In this document: positions 16,262-24,876 of the stretch, piece after piece
Position numbering within the stretch: the first letter of the stretch is position 1
Layout: every line of letters starts with the position of its first letter
NCBI RefSeq assembly: GCF_900162695.1
Contig: NZ_FUIH01000007.1
Coordinates: forward strand, 2,170,001 to 2,234,000
Direction: 5' to 3'
Source of the DNA: Virgibacillus siamensis
Lineage (GTDB): Bacteria > Bacillota > Bacilli > Bacillales > Amphibacillaceae
Length of the DNA stretch: 64,000 bases
Made by a program: the position numbers and the translations under genes
The notes under the pieces: generated by a model
The model's database searches: none
What the model was told of the DNA's origin: nothing
Seen by the model: only the letters and a program-made list of their open reading frames with translations

Positions 16262-17281
16262 ATGACAAAGGAATTGCAAAATCAGCAGATTATACTTGCC
16301 AAACGCCCATCTGGAATGCCAGCAGCGGAACATTTTTCTTTTCAGGACGCACCAATTGCAAACCCTGAAGATGGGCAAGTTCTGATTCAGACACTTTATA
16401 TTTCCGTTGATCCGTATATGCGTGGAAGAATGAATGATGAAAAATCATATGTAACACCATTTAAACTGAACGAACCCATTAACGGACGGATTGTGGGAAA
16501 AGTTCTGCAATCGGAATCTGATCAACTGCAGGTTGGTGATAACGTAGTCGGCATGCTTGACTGGAAAAAATACAATGTGACTAGTGCAAGCAATGTTCGT
16601 AAAATTGAAGAAACCGGCGCACCGCTCCCAGCCTATTTAAGTGTCCTCGGAATAAACGGACTTACAGCATATTTTGGCCTGCTGGATATCGGTCAGCCCC
16701 AAAAAGAGGAAACCGTTGTCGTTTCAGGCGCTGCCGGTGCGGTCGGTATGATCGTGGGGCAAATTGCAAAACTTAAAGGCACACGGGTTGTCGGAATTGC
16801 CGGGACTGATGCCAAGACAGACTTTTTGAAAAATGAACTCGGATTTGATGATACGATTAATTATAAAACAACGGATGACATATCCAAGGCCATAGCTGCA
16901 TCTTGCCCAAACGGAGTCGATGTTTATTTCGATAATGTCGGCGGCCCAATATCAGATGGAGTCATGAATCATTTGAACGATTTTGCGCGCATTCCATTAT
17001 GTGGTGCCATTTCATCCTACAATCGGACAGATGGTGACCTTGGAACAAGAATCCAGCCGAAATTAATAAAATCCCGTTCCATGATTAAAGGCTTTATCGT
17101 CGGTGATTACAGTGACAGATTTGGCGAAGGAATGCGGGACCTGTCAACATGGCTGGCAGAGGGGAAACTCAATTACCGGGAGAACATTATAGAAGGATTT
17201 GAAAATGTACCGGACGCATTTCTTGGTTTATTTAAAGGTGATAATCTAGGTAAACAATTGGTTAAAGTCGCAGAAGAATAA
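16262..17281 (+). CDS. NADP-dependent oxidoreductase, leukotriene B4 12-hydroxydehydrogenase-like (YfmJ family)
   Basis: A 339-residue MDR-family enone/double-bond reductase. The N-terminus QNQQIILAKRPSGMPAAEHF and YISVDPYMRGRM are typical of the LTB4DH/YfmJ branch. The cofactor domain has VVSGAAGAVGMIVGQIAKLKG and DVYFDNVGGPISDGVM. It probably reduces alpha,beta-unsaturated carbonyls with NADPH. The ATG at 16262 with AAGGTGG five bases upstream is preferred to the GTG at 16244. It diverges from sat and is followed by a non-coding region holding a decayed toxin locus. Confidence 0.88.
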   Translation: MTKELQNQQIILAKRPSGMPAAEHFSFQDAPIANPEDGQVLIQTLYISVDPYMRGRMNDEKSYVTPFKLNEPINGRIVGKVLQSESDQLQVGDNVVGMLDWKKYNVTSASNVRKIEETGAPLPAYLSVLGINGLTAYFGLLDIGQPQKEETVVVSGAAGAVGMIVGQIAKLKGTRVVGIAGTDAKTDFLKNELGFDDTINYKTTDDISKAIAASCPNGVDVYFDNVGGPISDGVMNHLNDFARIPLCGAISSYNRTDGDLGTRIQPKLIKSRSMIKGFIVGDYSDRFGEGMRDLSTWLAEGKLNYRENIIEGFENVPDAFLGLFKGDNLGKQLVKVAEE

Positions 17282-17285
17282 CATT

Positions 17286-17363
17286 TTGTATAATTGCTGT
17301 TGCAGAGAGAAAACTGCAACGTTAATTGTTGTGATTTTGTCATTTTCAAGGGATAAAAAATAG
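17286..17363 (+). pseudogene. Remnant of a holin-like type I toxin gene
   Basis: An open frame ending at TAG 17361-17363 reads TATLIVVILSFSRDKK at its C-terminus. This is like the hydrophobic tail and Lys-rich end of the short putative holin-like toxins common in Firmicutes (about 30 residues, ending ..LIVAILSF..KK). The expected MS/MT-YEAL start is missing; upstream are only Cys/Arg codons and a TTG without a ribosome site. The next bases form the AAATAGACCGC hairpin that typically follows such toxins. Assignment is by remembered pattern and is tentative. Confidence 0.4.
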
Positions 17364-17398
17364 ACCGCCCTTGAGTGGAATGGAGCAGCGGTCTATTT
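17358..17398. terminator. Hairpin of the decayed toxin/antisense RNA locus
   Basis: AAATAGACCGC (17358-17368) and GCGGTCTATTT (17388-17398) are perfectly complementary over eleven bases. In holin-like toxin loci this hairpin ends the toxin mRNA and overlaps the antitoxin RNA. Confidence 0.6.
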
Positions 17399-17793
17399 AA
17401 CCGTGTCGCCGGCCCCTCTTAAAGGGGATCGACTATTGTTCGACCGTTGGCGTTGCTGCGTCAGCGGTCTTTAATTAGTTTATTCAAAAGCTAACTTTCT
17501 ATGTTCATCATACTACTTTTAATCTACTTGTACATTTAATTTAAATAAAATACAATTACGCTGATAAACTGAGTGGCAATAATTTAACAATCGGACCAGG
17601 CCATTACAAGGCCTTTTCCAATGCGAAAAGGCTTCAGTATTTAGCCTTGGCAAGTTAATTAAGTTAAAATTAGGACTGCAAGGAAATTTTTATAGAAATT
17701 AAATTAAATTACTCAATCGATAAGTTTTCTCCAGGCACATTTCTTTACAATTTCTCTTACAGGGGTATATTTAGGACAGTCCCATGTTCCAGC
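17399..17793. other. Non-coding region downstream of the toxin remnant
   Basis: It holds the CCCCTCTTAAAGGGG hairpin (about 17416-17430) and a second copy of GCGGTCTTT near 17464, both typical of the 3' part of holin-like toxin loci. A further hairpin AAGGCCTTTTC..GAAAAGGCTT lies at about 17609-17635. The last 150 bases are AT-rich with no gene I can support. Confidence 0.5.
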
Positions 17794-19596
17794 TTACTTT
17801 TTATAATTAAAATCAGCTATGCTCTTCCAGCGTTTACGCATTAGTTGTGCAGCAGATTTTGGCTTGCGGTCACGGGTGAACAGACCTTTTTTGTTACCCT
17901 GTACACGCATCGCACCCTGGCTCGTGTTAAAATCAGCAAAATTCCAGATGTGTTCGCCTGCGAAGTTTTTAAATTCATCAAAGACATCATGATTCGCCTT
18001 TAAATATGCAGCCTGATATTCCTCTGTAAACATTACAGGTTCCACATCATGCAGGCCAGCCACAGTGTCTGCACCATACTCAGTCATAATTACAGGTTTT
18101 TCGGGACAGCGTTTCTCCCAGCCTTCAAGTTCTTTACGCAGTTTGGCCTTGGCGACATCCAATTCACCGCCATGTACATACCACCCATAATAACGATTCA
18201 ATGCTAGCACATCGACAAAATCGCCAACTTTACACGTTTCCGGTGTGGACCACATATGTGTAACAATTGTAACCGGTCGTTTTTGCGGATCACACTCTTT
18301 TGTCAGTTCAACTAACGGTCGGAAGTATTCAGCTGCACCTTCTTCCTCGGATGCCGGCTCATTTGCTACTGACCACATCACAACTGATGGGTGGTTTTTA
18401 TCCCGTGCGACCAAATCTTTCATGATATCCCGGTGATGCTCGTATGTCTGAATGTGCTCCCAAGTATTACGGAAGTCCCTCGGGCCGAATAAAACTGCGG
18501 CAAAGTTCAGGTGCACCCCAACCGCAGGCGATTCATCAATGACAACAATCCCTTCTTTGTCGGCAAGCCGCATCATTTCCTCCGAGTAAGGGTAGTGTGC
18601 TGTCCGGAAAGAATTCGCACCTATCCATTTCATCAAGTTAAAATCCGTAACATTCAGTGTTTCATCAAATCCCCGTCCATGGATTGGGGAGTCTTCATGT
18701 TTTCCAAATCCCTTAAAATAGAACGGTTCTCCATTGATTAAAAATTTTCCGTTTTCCACGCTGACAGTTCGTACGCCAAATGGCTGCTCGTAAACATCAA
18801 TAAGCTGATTCCCATCATACAATCCCACTTTTAAAGTATACAAATATGCATCCATCGGCTTCCAAAGCGTTACATCCGGAATAGCCACATTTGATTCAGC
18901 GCCCCCGGCATCGGCTACCTGTTCACCTGCCTCATTAAAAATCTCAGTTTTTACTGTTACTCCTTCACCTTTCACATCAGCTTTGTAAGAAATTTTTCCG
19001 GTTGAGCCTTCAAAATCGGTTATAACCGTTACGTCTGAAATATAACGCTGTGGTGTTGTATAAATTTTTACCGGGCGATGCAATCCTGCATAATTGAAAA
19101 AGTCAAAGTTCGGATTGTTTTTCGCACGTTTTCCAAGTCCATCAACCTCTTCTTCCATATAATCACCAACAGGAAGTGTTGTTTCATCGACAACGTTATT
19201 GACAGCAACCGTCACCCTGTTTGTTCCTTCTGTAAGGTTATTGTTAATTTCAGCCTCAAACGGAGTGAACCCGCCTTTATGCCCAACTGTCAGCTCACCA
19301 TTGACATAAACTTTGGCCAAATGGGTAGCGGAGCCAAACCGCAGTACAATCCGTTCATTTTTCATGTAAGCGGGAAGCGAAAATTCCCGTTCATACCAGA
19401 CCCAGCCAACATGATCACGTATTTCCGAAATCACCCCTGCGTCGTTATAGGAAGCCGGTACAGCCATGCTAATTGCATCTTCCAGTTTGGATGCATACCA
19501 TTTCTCATCAAAACCGCTTCCATTATCAAGTTTGAAATTCCAGATTCCGTTTAAATCAATTACTCCTCGTGTATCAGTCGTTATTGGGTAAAGCAT
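17794..19596 (-). CDS. uidA: Beta-glucuronidase (GH2)
   Basis: Cleaves beta-D-glucuronides to free glucuronate, feeding the uronate pathway encoded just upstream. The 600-residue product has the GH2 order: sugar-binding jelly roll (about 1-180), immunoglobulin-like domain (to about 275), TIM barrel (to 600). The acid/base is E413 in SVANEPASEE and the nucleophile E506 in VIMTEYGAD. The N-K-K at 568-570 supplies the N-x-K motif that recognises the carboxylate of glucuronate and separates glucuronidases from galactosidases. There is no signal peptide, so substrates must be imported. It is the last gene of the uronate operon, after a transporter remnant. Confidence 0.95.
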   Translation of the reverse strand: MLYPITTDTRGVIDLNGIWNFKLDNGSGFDEKWYASKLEDAISMAVPASYNDAGVISEIRDHVGWVWYEREFSLPAYMKNERIVLRFGSATHLAKVYVNGELTVGHKGGFTPFEAEINNNLTEGTNRVTVAVNNVVDETTLPVGDYMEEEVDGLGKRAKNNPNFDFFNYAGLHRPVKIYTTPQRYISDVTVITDFEGSTGKISYKADVKGEGVTVKTEIFNEAGEQVADAGGAESNVAIPDVTLWKPMDAYLYTLKVGLYDGNQLIDVYEQPFGVRTVSVENGKFLINGEPFYFKGFGKHEDSPIHGRGFDETLNVTDFNLMKWIGANSFRTAHYPYSEEMMRLADKEGIVVIDESPAVGVHLNFAAVLFGPRDFRNTWEHIQTYEHHRDIMKDLVARDKNHPSVVMWSVANEPASEEEGAAEYFRPLVELTKECDPQKRPVTIVTHMWSTPETCKVGDFVDVLALNRYYGWYVHGGELDVAKAKLRKELEGWEKRCPEKPVIMTEYGADTVAGLHDVEPVMFTEEYQAAYLKANHDVFDEFKNFAGEHIWNFADFNTSQGAMRVQGNKKGLFTRDRKPKSAAQLMRKRWKSIADFNYKK

Positions 19597-19600
19597 GTTC

Positions 19601-19738
19601 TCATCTCCAATACAAAATTTTAGTTTTCATTGCCTGCATTTTCACTTTATTAAGCTCATAAAATTTCATTGCGACAAGGGAAATAATCCAGCCTATTATC
19701 GGAATACCGAATGTCAGCCCCTACCCGCCATAGTTTGT
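19601..19738 (-). pseudogene. 3' remnant of a glucuronide:cation symporter gene (GPH family, uidB-like)
   Basis: Between kdgK and uidA the minus strand reads, in one frame, DTNYGG, a TAG, then LTFGIPIIGWIISLVAMKFY, followed by ELNKVKMQAMKTK, and a TGA overlapping the uidA ribosome site. A final transmembrane helix followed by KFYxLNKxKM is the typical C-terminus of GPH-family sugar symporters. Only the last 40 or so codons survive, with an in-frame stop, and the kdgK stop directly abuts the fragment. This suggests a deletion removed the transporter gene from the operon. Confidence 0.6.
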
Positions 19739-19739
19739 A

Positions 19740-20741
19740 TCACCGATTCACATCCTGCATATTTCCTGCAAGGAATGCATCCACTTCATCTTCCGTAAAC
19801 TGATTATGATCACCATAAACCATATGCTTTAAAATACTGGAGGCGATTCCAAATTGAACCGTTTCATCCGCTGTACGATTTGTTAGTATCCCATGCAGTA
19901 CACCTGCAGCAAAAGCATCGCCACCGCCAATCCGGTCCAGAATTTCAAATGGAATACATTCTGTTTTATACAATTGCTGATCCTGGTATAAGTATCCCTG
20001 TAATGTGTTGCGGGTTGCTGATTTTACAGTTCTCCCTGTTGATGCAAAAACAGTAATATTATATTTTTCCGCGTACAGGCGATAAAAGTCTTCCAGTTTC
20101 TTTTCATTAAATTCCACCGGACCGTCCTCTCCAAATAAAGCCGTAAAATCTTTGTATCCGGCAAAACAAATATCTGTATACGGCAAAATTTCCTGAAAGG
20201 TTGCTTTTGCCTCAGCTGCAGTCCATAGCTTACTTCGGAAATTACAATCAAAACTTACTTTTGTACCGTGCCGCTTAGCCTGTTTCACTGCTTCCAGGGT
20301 AAACATTTTCAATTGGCTGCTTAAAGCCGGTGTGATACCAGTAATATGGAGAAACTCCACACCAGAATAAATCCCGGCCCAGTCAATTGGCATCTGCGGC
20401 AGCGAATGAATGGACGAATGCTTCCTGTCATAGATGACATTTGCCGGTTTCAATGAAAAACCTTCTTCACAGTAATAGGTACCAAGCCGTTCACCGCCCC
20501 GGAAAACAAAGGAAGTGTCAACACCGCCTCCAGCTAAATGTTTTGCAGCGGCATCGCCTAAATCGTTTTCCGGAAAGGCTGTCATGAACGAAACATTGTG
20601 CCCATACTGGCTAAGTGCCATGGCAACATTTGCCTCAGCACCGCCATAGTAAACATTAAATTGCTGTGTGTCACGCAGTCTCTTTTTATGAACAGGGGTG
20701 AAACGGGCCATTAACTCCCCAATCGTTATCACGTTTGCCAT
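19740..20741 (-). CDS. kdgK: 2-dehydro-3-deoxygluconate (KDG) kinase
   Basis: PfkB-family sugar kinase converting KDG to KDPG with ATP in the cytoplasm. The 333-residue protein starts ANVITIGELMARFTPV, has YYGGAEANVAMALSQYG (substrate-side glycine motif) and the ATP/catalytic-base motif DRIGGGDAFAAGVLHG. The family assignment is strong; KDG specificity follows from the operon order with the aldolase gene four bases upstream. AAGGGGTG precedes the ATG at 20741. Confidence 0.92.
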   Translation of the reverse strand: MANVITIGELMARFTPVHKKRLRDTQQFNVYYGGAEANVAMALSQYGHNVSFMTAFPENDLGDAAAKHLAGGGVDTSFVFRGGERLGTYYCEEGFSLKPANVIYDRKHSSIHSLPQMPIDWAGIYSGVEFLHITGITPALSSQLKMFTLEAVKQAKRHGTKVSFDCNFRSKLWTAAEAKATFQEILPYTDICFAGYKDFTALFGEDGPVEFNEKKLEDFYRLYAEKYNITVFASTGRTVKSATRNTLQGYLYQDQQLYKTECIPFEILDRIGGGDAFAAGVLHGILTNRTADETVQFGIASSILKHMVYGDHNQFTEDEVDAFLAGNMQDVNR

Positions 20742-20745
20742 CCTA

Positions 20746-21375
20746 TCACCCCTTCAATACTGCTTCCTGAAATGCCCTTGTGAGCTCTTCCACTTGATCA
20801 AAATCACCGTTTTTGGCAGGTCTGGTTATTTCACCGCCAACGCCCACCATGACTGCTCCTTTTGCAAGCCACTCGCCTGCATTATCAAGCGTAATCCCGC
20901 CGGTTGGCATGATGTTGACATGTGGCAGCGGACCATGGACATTTTTAATGAAAGAAGGCTGAAATGTGTCTCCCGGGAACAACTTGACAACAGACACACC
21001 ATATTGCACTGCATACAATATTTCATTTACGGTCATGCACCCGGGAAGATACGGAATCCCATACCGGTTGCAGAGTTTTGCTGTATCCTTATCAAATCCG
21101 GGACTGACAATGAATTTTGCACCATTTAAAATCGCCAGCCTTGCTGTTTCACTGTCAAGTACAGTTCCTGCACCGACCAGCACATCATCATATTTCTCCG
21201 ATAATTTTTCCAGTACACCGGATGCACCAGGCACTGTAAATGTTATTTCCAATGTTTTCGCACCGCCGCGAACACATGCTGCAGCCGTTTCTTCCGCAAT
21301 TGCGGCATTGTCACCGCGTATAACAACCGCAAGTTTATGTTCCAACATTTGGTTCAGTAAATTATAAGTCTGCAT
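20746..21375 (-). CDS. kdgA: KDPG/KHG (2-dehydro-3-deoxyphosphogluconate) aldolase
   Basis: Class I aldolase splitting KDPG to pyruvate and glyceraldehyde-3-phosphate. The 209-residue TIM barrel contains LEITFTVPGA (general-base glutamate), VGAGTVLDSETA, FIVSPGFD and VSVVKLFPGD, where the lysine forms the Schiff base, then MPTGGITLDNAGEW for phosphate binding. All catalytic residues are intact. It lies between the SDR gene and kdgK with short gaps, in the middle of the uronate operon. Confidence 0.94.
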   Translation of the reverse strand: MQTYNLLNQMLEHKLAVVIRGDNAAIAEETAAACVRGGAKTLEITFTVPGASGVLEKLSEKYDDVLVGAGTVLDSETARLAILNGAKFIVSPGFDKDTAKLCNRYGIPYLPGCMTVNEILYAVQYGVSVVKLFPGDTFQPSFIKNVHGPLPHVNIMPTGGITLDNAGEWLAKGAVMVGVGGEITRPAKNGDFDQVEELTRAFQEAVLKG

Positions 21376-21389
21376 TACACTTCACTCCC

Positions 21390-22241
21390 CTACACGCCTG
21401 AATAGGCTGAAAATCCGCCATCAATCGGGATGACGACTCCATTTACAAACGATGATGCCTCGTTATTAATAAGCCATAATAACGTACCAACAAGTTCTTC
21501 CGGCTCTCCAAATCGTTCCATCGGTGTCTGTGATAAAATTTTACCGGCCCGGTCACTCAGCTCGCCATCTTCCTGAATCATCAAATCCCTATTCTGTTCA
21601 GTTAGAAAAAATCCCGGTGCAACTGCATTAACCCTAATGCCAAGCTTGGAAAAATGCACCGCGAGCCACTGTGTAAAATTACTCACAGCTGCCTTTGCTC
21701 CACTGTAAGCTGGAATTTTGGTGAGCGGCGTGTACGCATTCATTGATGATACGTTAATAATCGTGCAGTCCTTTTGATTGGTCATATCCTTTGCAAACAC
21801 TTGTGTTGGCAGTAATGTTCCAAGAAAGTTCAAACTGAACAAATTATCGACAGCGGAAGGTTCCAAGTCGAAAAATGACTGTTCTGAACTGTTCTGTAAG
21901 TTTTCCGCTGTGGCATATTCATGTGCGGTTGTGGCCTTCGGGTTATTGCCCCCTGCCCCGTTAATTAAAATCGAACATGGGCCAAATTGTGAAAGCAGAT
22001 CTTCATGTACTTTTTCCAATGCCTGTTTATCAAGTACATCGACACTATATCCAATAGCGTTCCCGCCTTCGTCTCGGATTGCTCGGACAGTTTTGTCGAT
22101 TTTTTCCTGGTTCCGTGCAAGCACTGCTACCGTTGCGCCAGCTTTGGCAAGCGCACGGGAAAGAACAGAACCAAGCACACCGCTCCCCCCGGTCACGACA
22201 GCTACTTTATTTTGCAAATCCACCTGAAATGGCAGCTGCAT
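21390..22241 (-). CDS. SDR-family D-fructuronate reductase (mannonate oxidoreductase)
   Basis: Reduces fructuronate to mannonate with NAD(P)H. It is a classical short-chain dehydrogenase: VAVVTGGSGVLGSVLSRALA (TGxxxGxG), INGAGGNNPKA, and the catalytic YSGAKAAV (YxxxK) with the preceding INVSSMNAY serine. It is about 283 residues from ATG 22241, chosen because AGGAG lies seven bases upstream; the ATG at 22256 lies inside the uxuA coding end. Unlike E. coli UxuB (long-chain polyol dehydrogenase), Bacillus uses this SDR type (YjmF-like). The role is inferred from position right after uxuA. Confidence 0.88.
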   Translation of the reverse strand: MQLPFQVDLQNKVAVVTGGSGVLGSVLSRALAKAGATVAVLARNQEKIDKTVRAIRDEGGNAIGYSVDVLDKQALEKVHEDLLSQFGPCSILINGAGGNNPKATTAHEYATAENLQNSSEQSFFDLEPSAVDNLFSLNFLGTLLPTQVFAKDMTNQKDCTIINVSSMNAYTPLTKIPAYSGAKAAVSNFTQWLAVHFSKLGIRVNAVAPGFFLTEQNRDLMIQEDGELSDRAGKILSQTPMERFGEPEELVGTLLWLINNEASSFVNGVVIPIDGGFSAYSGV

Positions 22242-22245
22242 AACA

Positions 22246-23280
22246 TCACTCCTCATGTAATAAATCTAAAATGCCGTTTAAATAGGCGGCGCCCAATGCC
22301 CGGTCATATAAGCCGTAACCTGGCCTGCCTTCCTCACCCCAGATCATTCTTCCGTGATCAGGGCGAATTGGACCGGTAAAGCCTGTATCATGAAGCTTTT
22401 TCATAACACCCGGCATATCAATCGACCCGGCACGCGTTAAATGGGATGTTTCCTGGAATGAACCCTCTCCCGTCCATTTAACATTACGTGCATGGACAAA
22501 ATGGATTCTTCCTTTTGCCGCATCGATAATATCGAACAAGTTATTTTCCGGATCCGCACCATAAGAACCGGTGCAGAACGTAATCCCGTTATTCGGACTA
22601 TCCACCGCACCTAACATAAAAGCAATATTTTCTTTTCCCGTCACAACACGCGGCAGACCGAAAATCGGCCATGGCGGATCATCGGGGTGGATTGCCATCA
22701 GGACCTCTTCTTCCTCGGCAACCGGGATGATTTCCTTCAAAAAGTAGATAAGGTTTTCCATCAGCTTTTTTTCAGTAACCTCCTGATAAGAATCGATCAC
22801 CTGTTTTAAATCTTCCTTTTGAAAGGATAAATCCCAACCTGGCAATGTCAATTGACCACTGAGCGGGTCAATATGTTTAATTTTTTCCGCATCATATTTC
22901 AGTGAATTTGATCCATCCGGCAATGGTGCCTTAAGATTTGACCTGGTCCAGTCAAACACCGGCATGAAATTGTAGCAGACTGTATGGATGCCAGCCCTGG
23001 ACAAATTCCGTAATGTTTCTTTATAATTAGCAATCCATTTTTCCCTTGATGGCAATCCAAGTTTAATATCCTCATGGACCGGCACACTTTCTATAACATT
23101 CAGATGTAATCCAACCTGTTCAATCGTCTCTTTTAGCTGTACAATTTTTTCATACGGCCAGACCTCCCCGGCAGGAATTTCATAGATTGCTGATACAATC
23201 CCTGTGACCCCGGGGATTTGCCTGATTTTATCCAGTGTAACCGGATCATCAGAACCATACCATCGGAAACTCATTTCCAT
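22246..23280 (-). CDS. uxuA: D-mannonate dehydratase
   Basis: Dehydrates D-mannonate to KDG. The 344-residue TIM-barrel enzyme starts MEMSFRWYG and shows the metal/active-site segments VIESVPVHEDIKLG, VCYNFMPVFDWTRS, AIHPDDPPWPIFGLPRVV, FVHARN and IRPDHGRMIWGE, all hallmarks of UxuA. The ATG at 23280 follows GGGGG; an ATG at 23298 exists but overlaps the uxaC stop without its own site. The operon order uxaC-uxuA-reductase matches the pathway order closely. Confidence 0.95.
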   Translation of the reverse strand: MEMSFRWYGSDDPVTLDKIRQIPGVTGIVSAIYEIPAGEVWPYEKIVQLKETIEQVGLHLNVIESVPVHEDIKLGLPSREKWIANYKETLRNLSRAGIHTVCYNFMPVFDWTRSNLKAPLPDGSNSLKYDAEKIKHIDPLSGQLTLPGWDLSFQKEDLKQVIDSYQEVTEKKLMENLIYFLKEIIPVAEEEEVLMAIHPDDPPWPIFGLPRVVTGKENIAFMLGAVDSPNNGITFCTGSYGADPENNLFDIIDAAKGRIHFVHARNVKWTGEGSFQETSHLTRAGSIDMPGVMKKLHDTGFTGPIRPDHGRMIWGEEGRPGYGLYDRALGAAYLNGILDLLHEE

Positions 23281-23297
23281 CTGTAACACCCCCAACA

Positions 23298-24695
23298 TTA
23301 CAAATTAAAGTATCGTTTTGCATTGTAATAGCAAATATCTTTCACATATTGCTTTAACAGCGTCATATCAGCTGGCGCCTGTCCTTCCTCAACCCACGTT
23401 CCGAGCAGGTTGCACAGAATGCGGCGAAAATATTCATGCCTTGGGAATGACAGGAAACTTCTTGAATCGGTCAGCATTCCAATAAAGTTACTGATCAATC
23501 CTACATTTGCAAGTGTTTTCATCTGGTATTCCATGCCGTCAATTTGATCGTTGAACCACCAGGAAGTACCAAACTGGATTTTGCCGGGAATTTTGCTGTT
23601 TTGATAGTTTCCGGCCATCGCAGCCAAAACATAGTAATCTTTTTGATTCAGACTATATAAAACTGTTTTTGGCAGTTCTCCCTGATTCTCCAGTTCATCC
23701 ATGAATTTTGCAAGCGGTTCGGCAAGCGATGCATCGCCAATCGAGTCAAAGCCGCTATCCGCACCAAGCATTTGGAACATCCGTGCATTATTGTTACGCA
23801 ATGGACCGATGTGCAGCTGCATCACCCAGTCTTTTGCCGCATACATTTTTCCAAGTGAAAGAAGCGTATATGTTTTAAACTGATTGACTTCTTTCGGACT
23901 GAGCTTATTTCCCTGAAGACGCTTCTGGAAAATGGCATCCGTTTCCGCCTCCGAAACCGTTTCATAAAACATGACATTGATTCCATGGTCTGAACTTCTG
24001 CAGCCGTGTTCATCAAAGTAATCCACACGGTTCGACAATGCTTCCAGAAAATCAGGGTAACTTCCAATTGTTTTCCGGGACGCTTTTTCCAAGCTTTTCA
24101 CCCATGGAAGGAATGTATCCTGCTCAATTCCAAGACCTTTATCCGGACGAAAAGACGGGGAAACCTGCACATCGAAATCTTCCTGCTGCAGCGCTTCATG
24201 TGTTTTTAAATCATCTGCCGGATCGTCCGTAGTGCCAACAAATTCAACCTTATTTTTCTTCAATAAAGACCTTGCTGACATAGAAGGCTGCTTTAGTTTC
24301 CGGTTTACTTCCTCCCAAATTTCCGGGGCTGTTTGTTCATTCAGCAATGTATCGATATCGAAATACCGCAGCAATTCCAGATGTGTCCAGTGATAAAGCG
24401 GATTTCCGATCATCTTCGGTACCGTTTCCGCCCAAGCAAGGAATTTTTCATATGCGGATTTTTCACCTGTGATATATGCCTCATCAATTCCATTAGCCCG
24501 CATCGCCCGCCATTTATAATGGTCTCCGGCAAGCCAAATGTCTGAAATCGTTCCAAATTGCTTGTCCGCTGCAATTTCATCTGGAACAAGGTGATTGTGA
24601 TAATCGATAATCGGCATATCCTTGGCAGATTCATGATATAGAACTTTTGCCGTATCGTTTTTCAGTAAAAAATCATCCTGTATAAATGTTTTCAT
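23298..24695 (-). CDS. uxaC: Glucuronate/galacturonate isomerase
   Basis: Isomerises D-glucuronate to fructuronate (or galacturonate to tagaturonate), the entry step of the pathway. At 465 residues it is the usual UxaC length. The amidohydrolase-like metal motif DYHNHL is at residues 31-36; WWFNDQIDGMEYQM and GMLTDSRSFLSFPRHEYFRR near the C-terminus are strongly conserved. It is the first gene of the minus-strand uronate operon. Its promoter lies about 65 bases upstream and is overlaid by a cre box and a palindromic operator. Confidence 0.96.
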   Translation of the reverse strand: MKTFIQDDFLLKNDTAKVLYHESAKDMPIIDYHNHLVPDEIAADKQFGTISDIWLAGDHYKWRAMRANGIDEAYITGEKSAYEKFLAWAETVPKMIGNPLYHWTHLELLRYFDIDTLLNEQTAPEIWEEVNRKLKQPSMSARSLLKKNKVEFVGTTDDPADDLKTHEALQQEDFDVQVSPSFRPDKGLGIEQDTFLPWVKSLEKASRKTIGSYPDFLEALSNRVDYFDEHGCRSSDHGINVMFYETVSEAETDAIFQKRLQGNKLSPKEVNQFKTYTLLSLGKMYAAKDWVMQLHIGPLRNNNARMFQMLGADSGFDSIGDASLAEPLAKFMDELENQGELPKTVLYSLNQKDYYVLAAMAGNYQNSKIPGKIQFGTSWWFNDQIDGMEYQMKTLANVGLISNFIGMLTDSRSFLSFPRHEYFRRILCNLLGTWVEEGQAPADMTLLKQYVKDICYYNAKRYFNL

Positions 24696-24729
24696 AAATA
24701 ATAAACACCTTTCGAATAATTTCTTTTTA

Positions 24730-24746
24730 TTTGTTTACTAAACAAA
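24730..24746. promoter_or_regulatory. Palindromic operator, probable ROK repressor site
   Basis: TTTGTTTA-C-TAAACAAA is a perfect 17-base palindrome just downstream of the uxaC promoter -10. It resembles the XylR operator of Bacillus (GTTTGTTTAAAC..); XylR is a ROK protein, and a ROK regulator is encoded divergently here. Confidence 0.75.
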
Positions 24747-24757
24747 CTAATAATTTT

Positions 24758-24786
24758 ATAATATATGTAAGCGTTTCATATTTCAA
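24758..24786 (-). promoter_or_regulatory. Sigma-A promoter of the uronate operon
   Basis: TTGAAA (24781-24786) and TATTAT (24758-24763) on the minus strand are separated by exactly 17 bases. The cre box fills the spacer and the palindrome covers the start-site region. Confidence 0.8.
24766..24779. promoter_or_regulatory. Catabolite-responsive element (CcpA site) in the uronate promoter
   Basis: TGTAAGCGTTTCAT fits the cre consensus TGWAARCGYTWNCW except at the penultimate base pair. It lies between -35 and -10, where CcpA binding would block RNA polymerase. Confidence 0.75.
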
Positions 24787-24876
24787 CCCTATTTTTCAAT
24801 TTTTTGTTGAAAACAACTTTTAATGATAGATTAGAATTACATACAAATCCGATAATATCGGCTGGAGGGAAATCGA

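Noticed and set aside
17609..17635. Hairpin AAGGCC..GGCTT as the uidA terminator
   Set aside because: It lies about 160 bases past the uidA stop and no T run follows on the minus strand; left unassigned.
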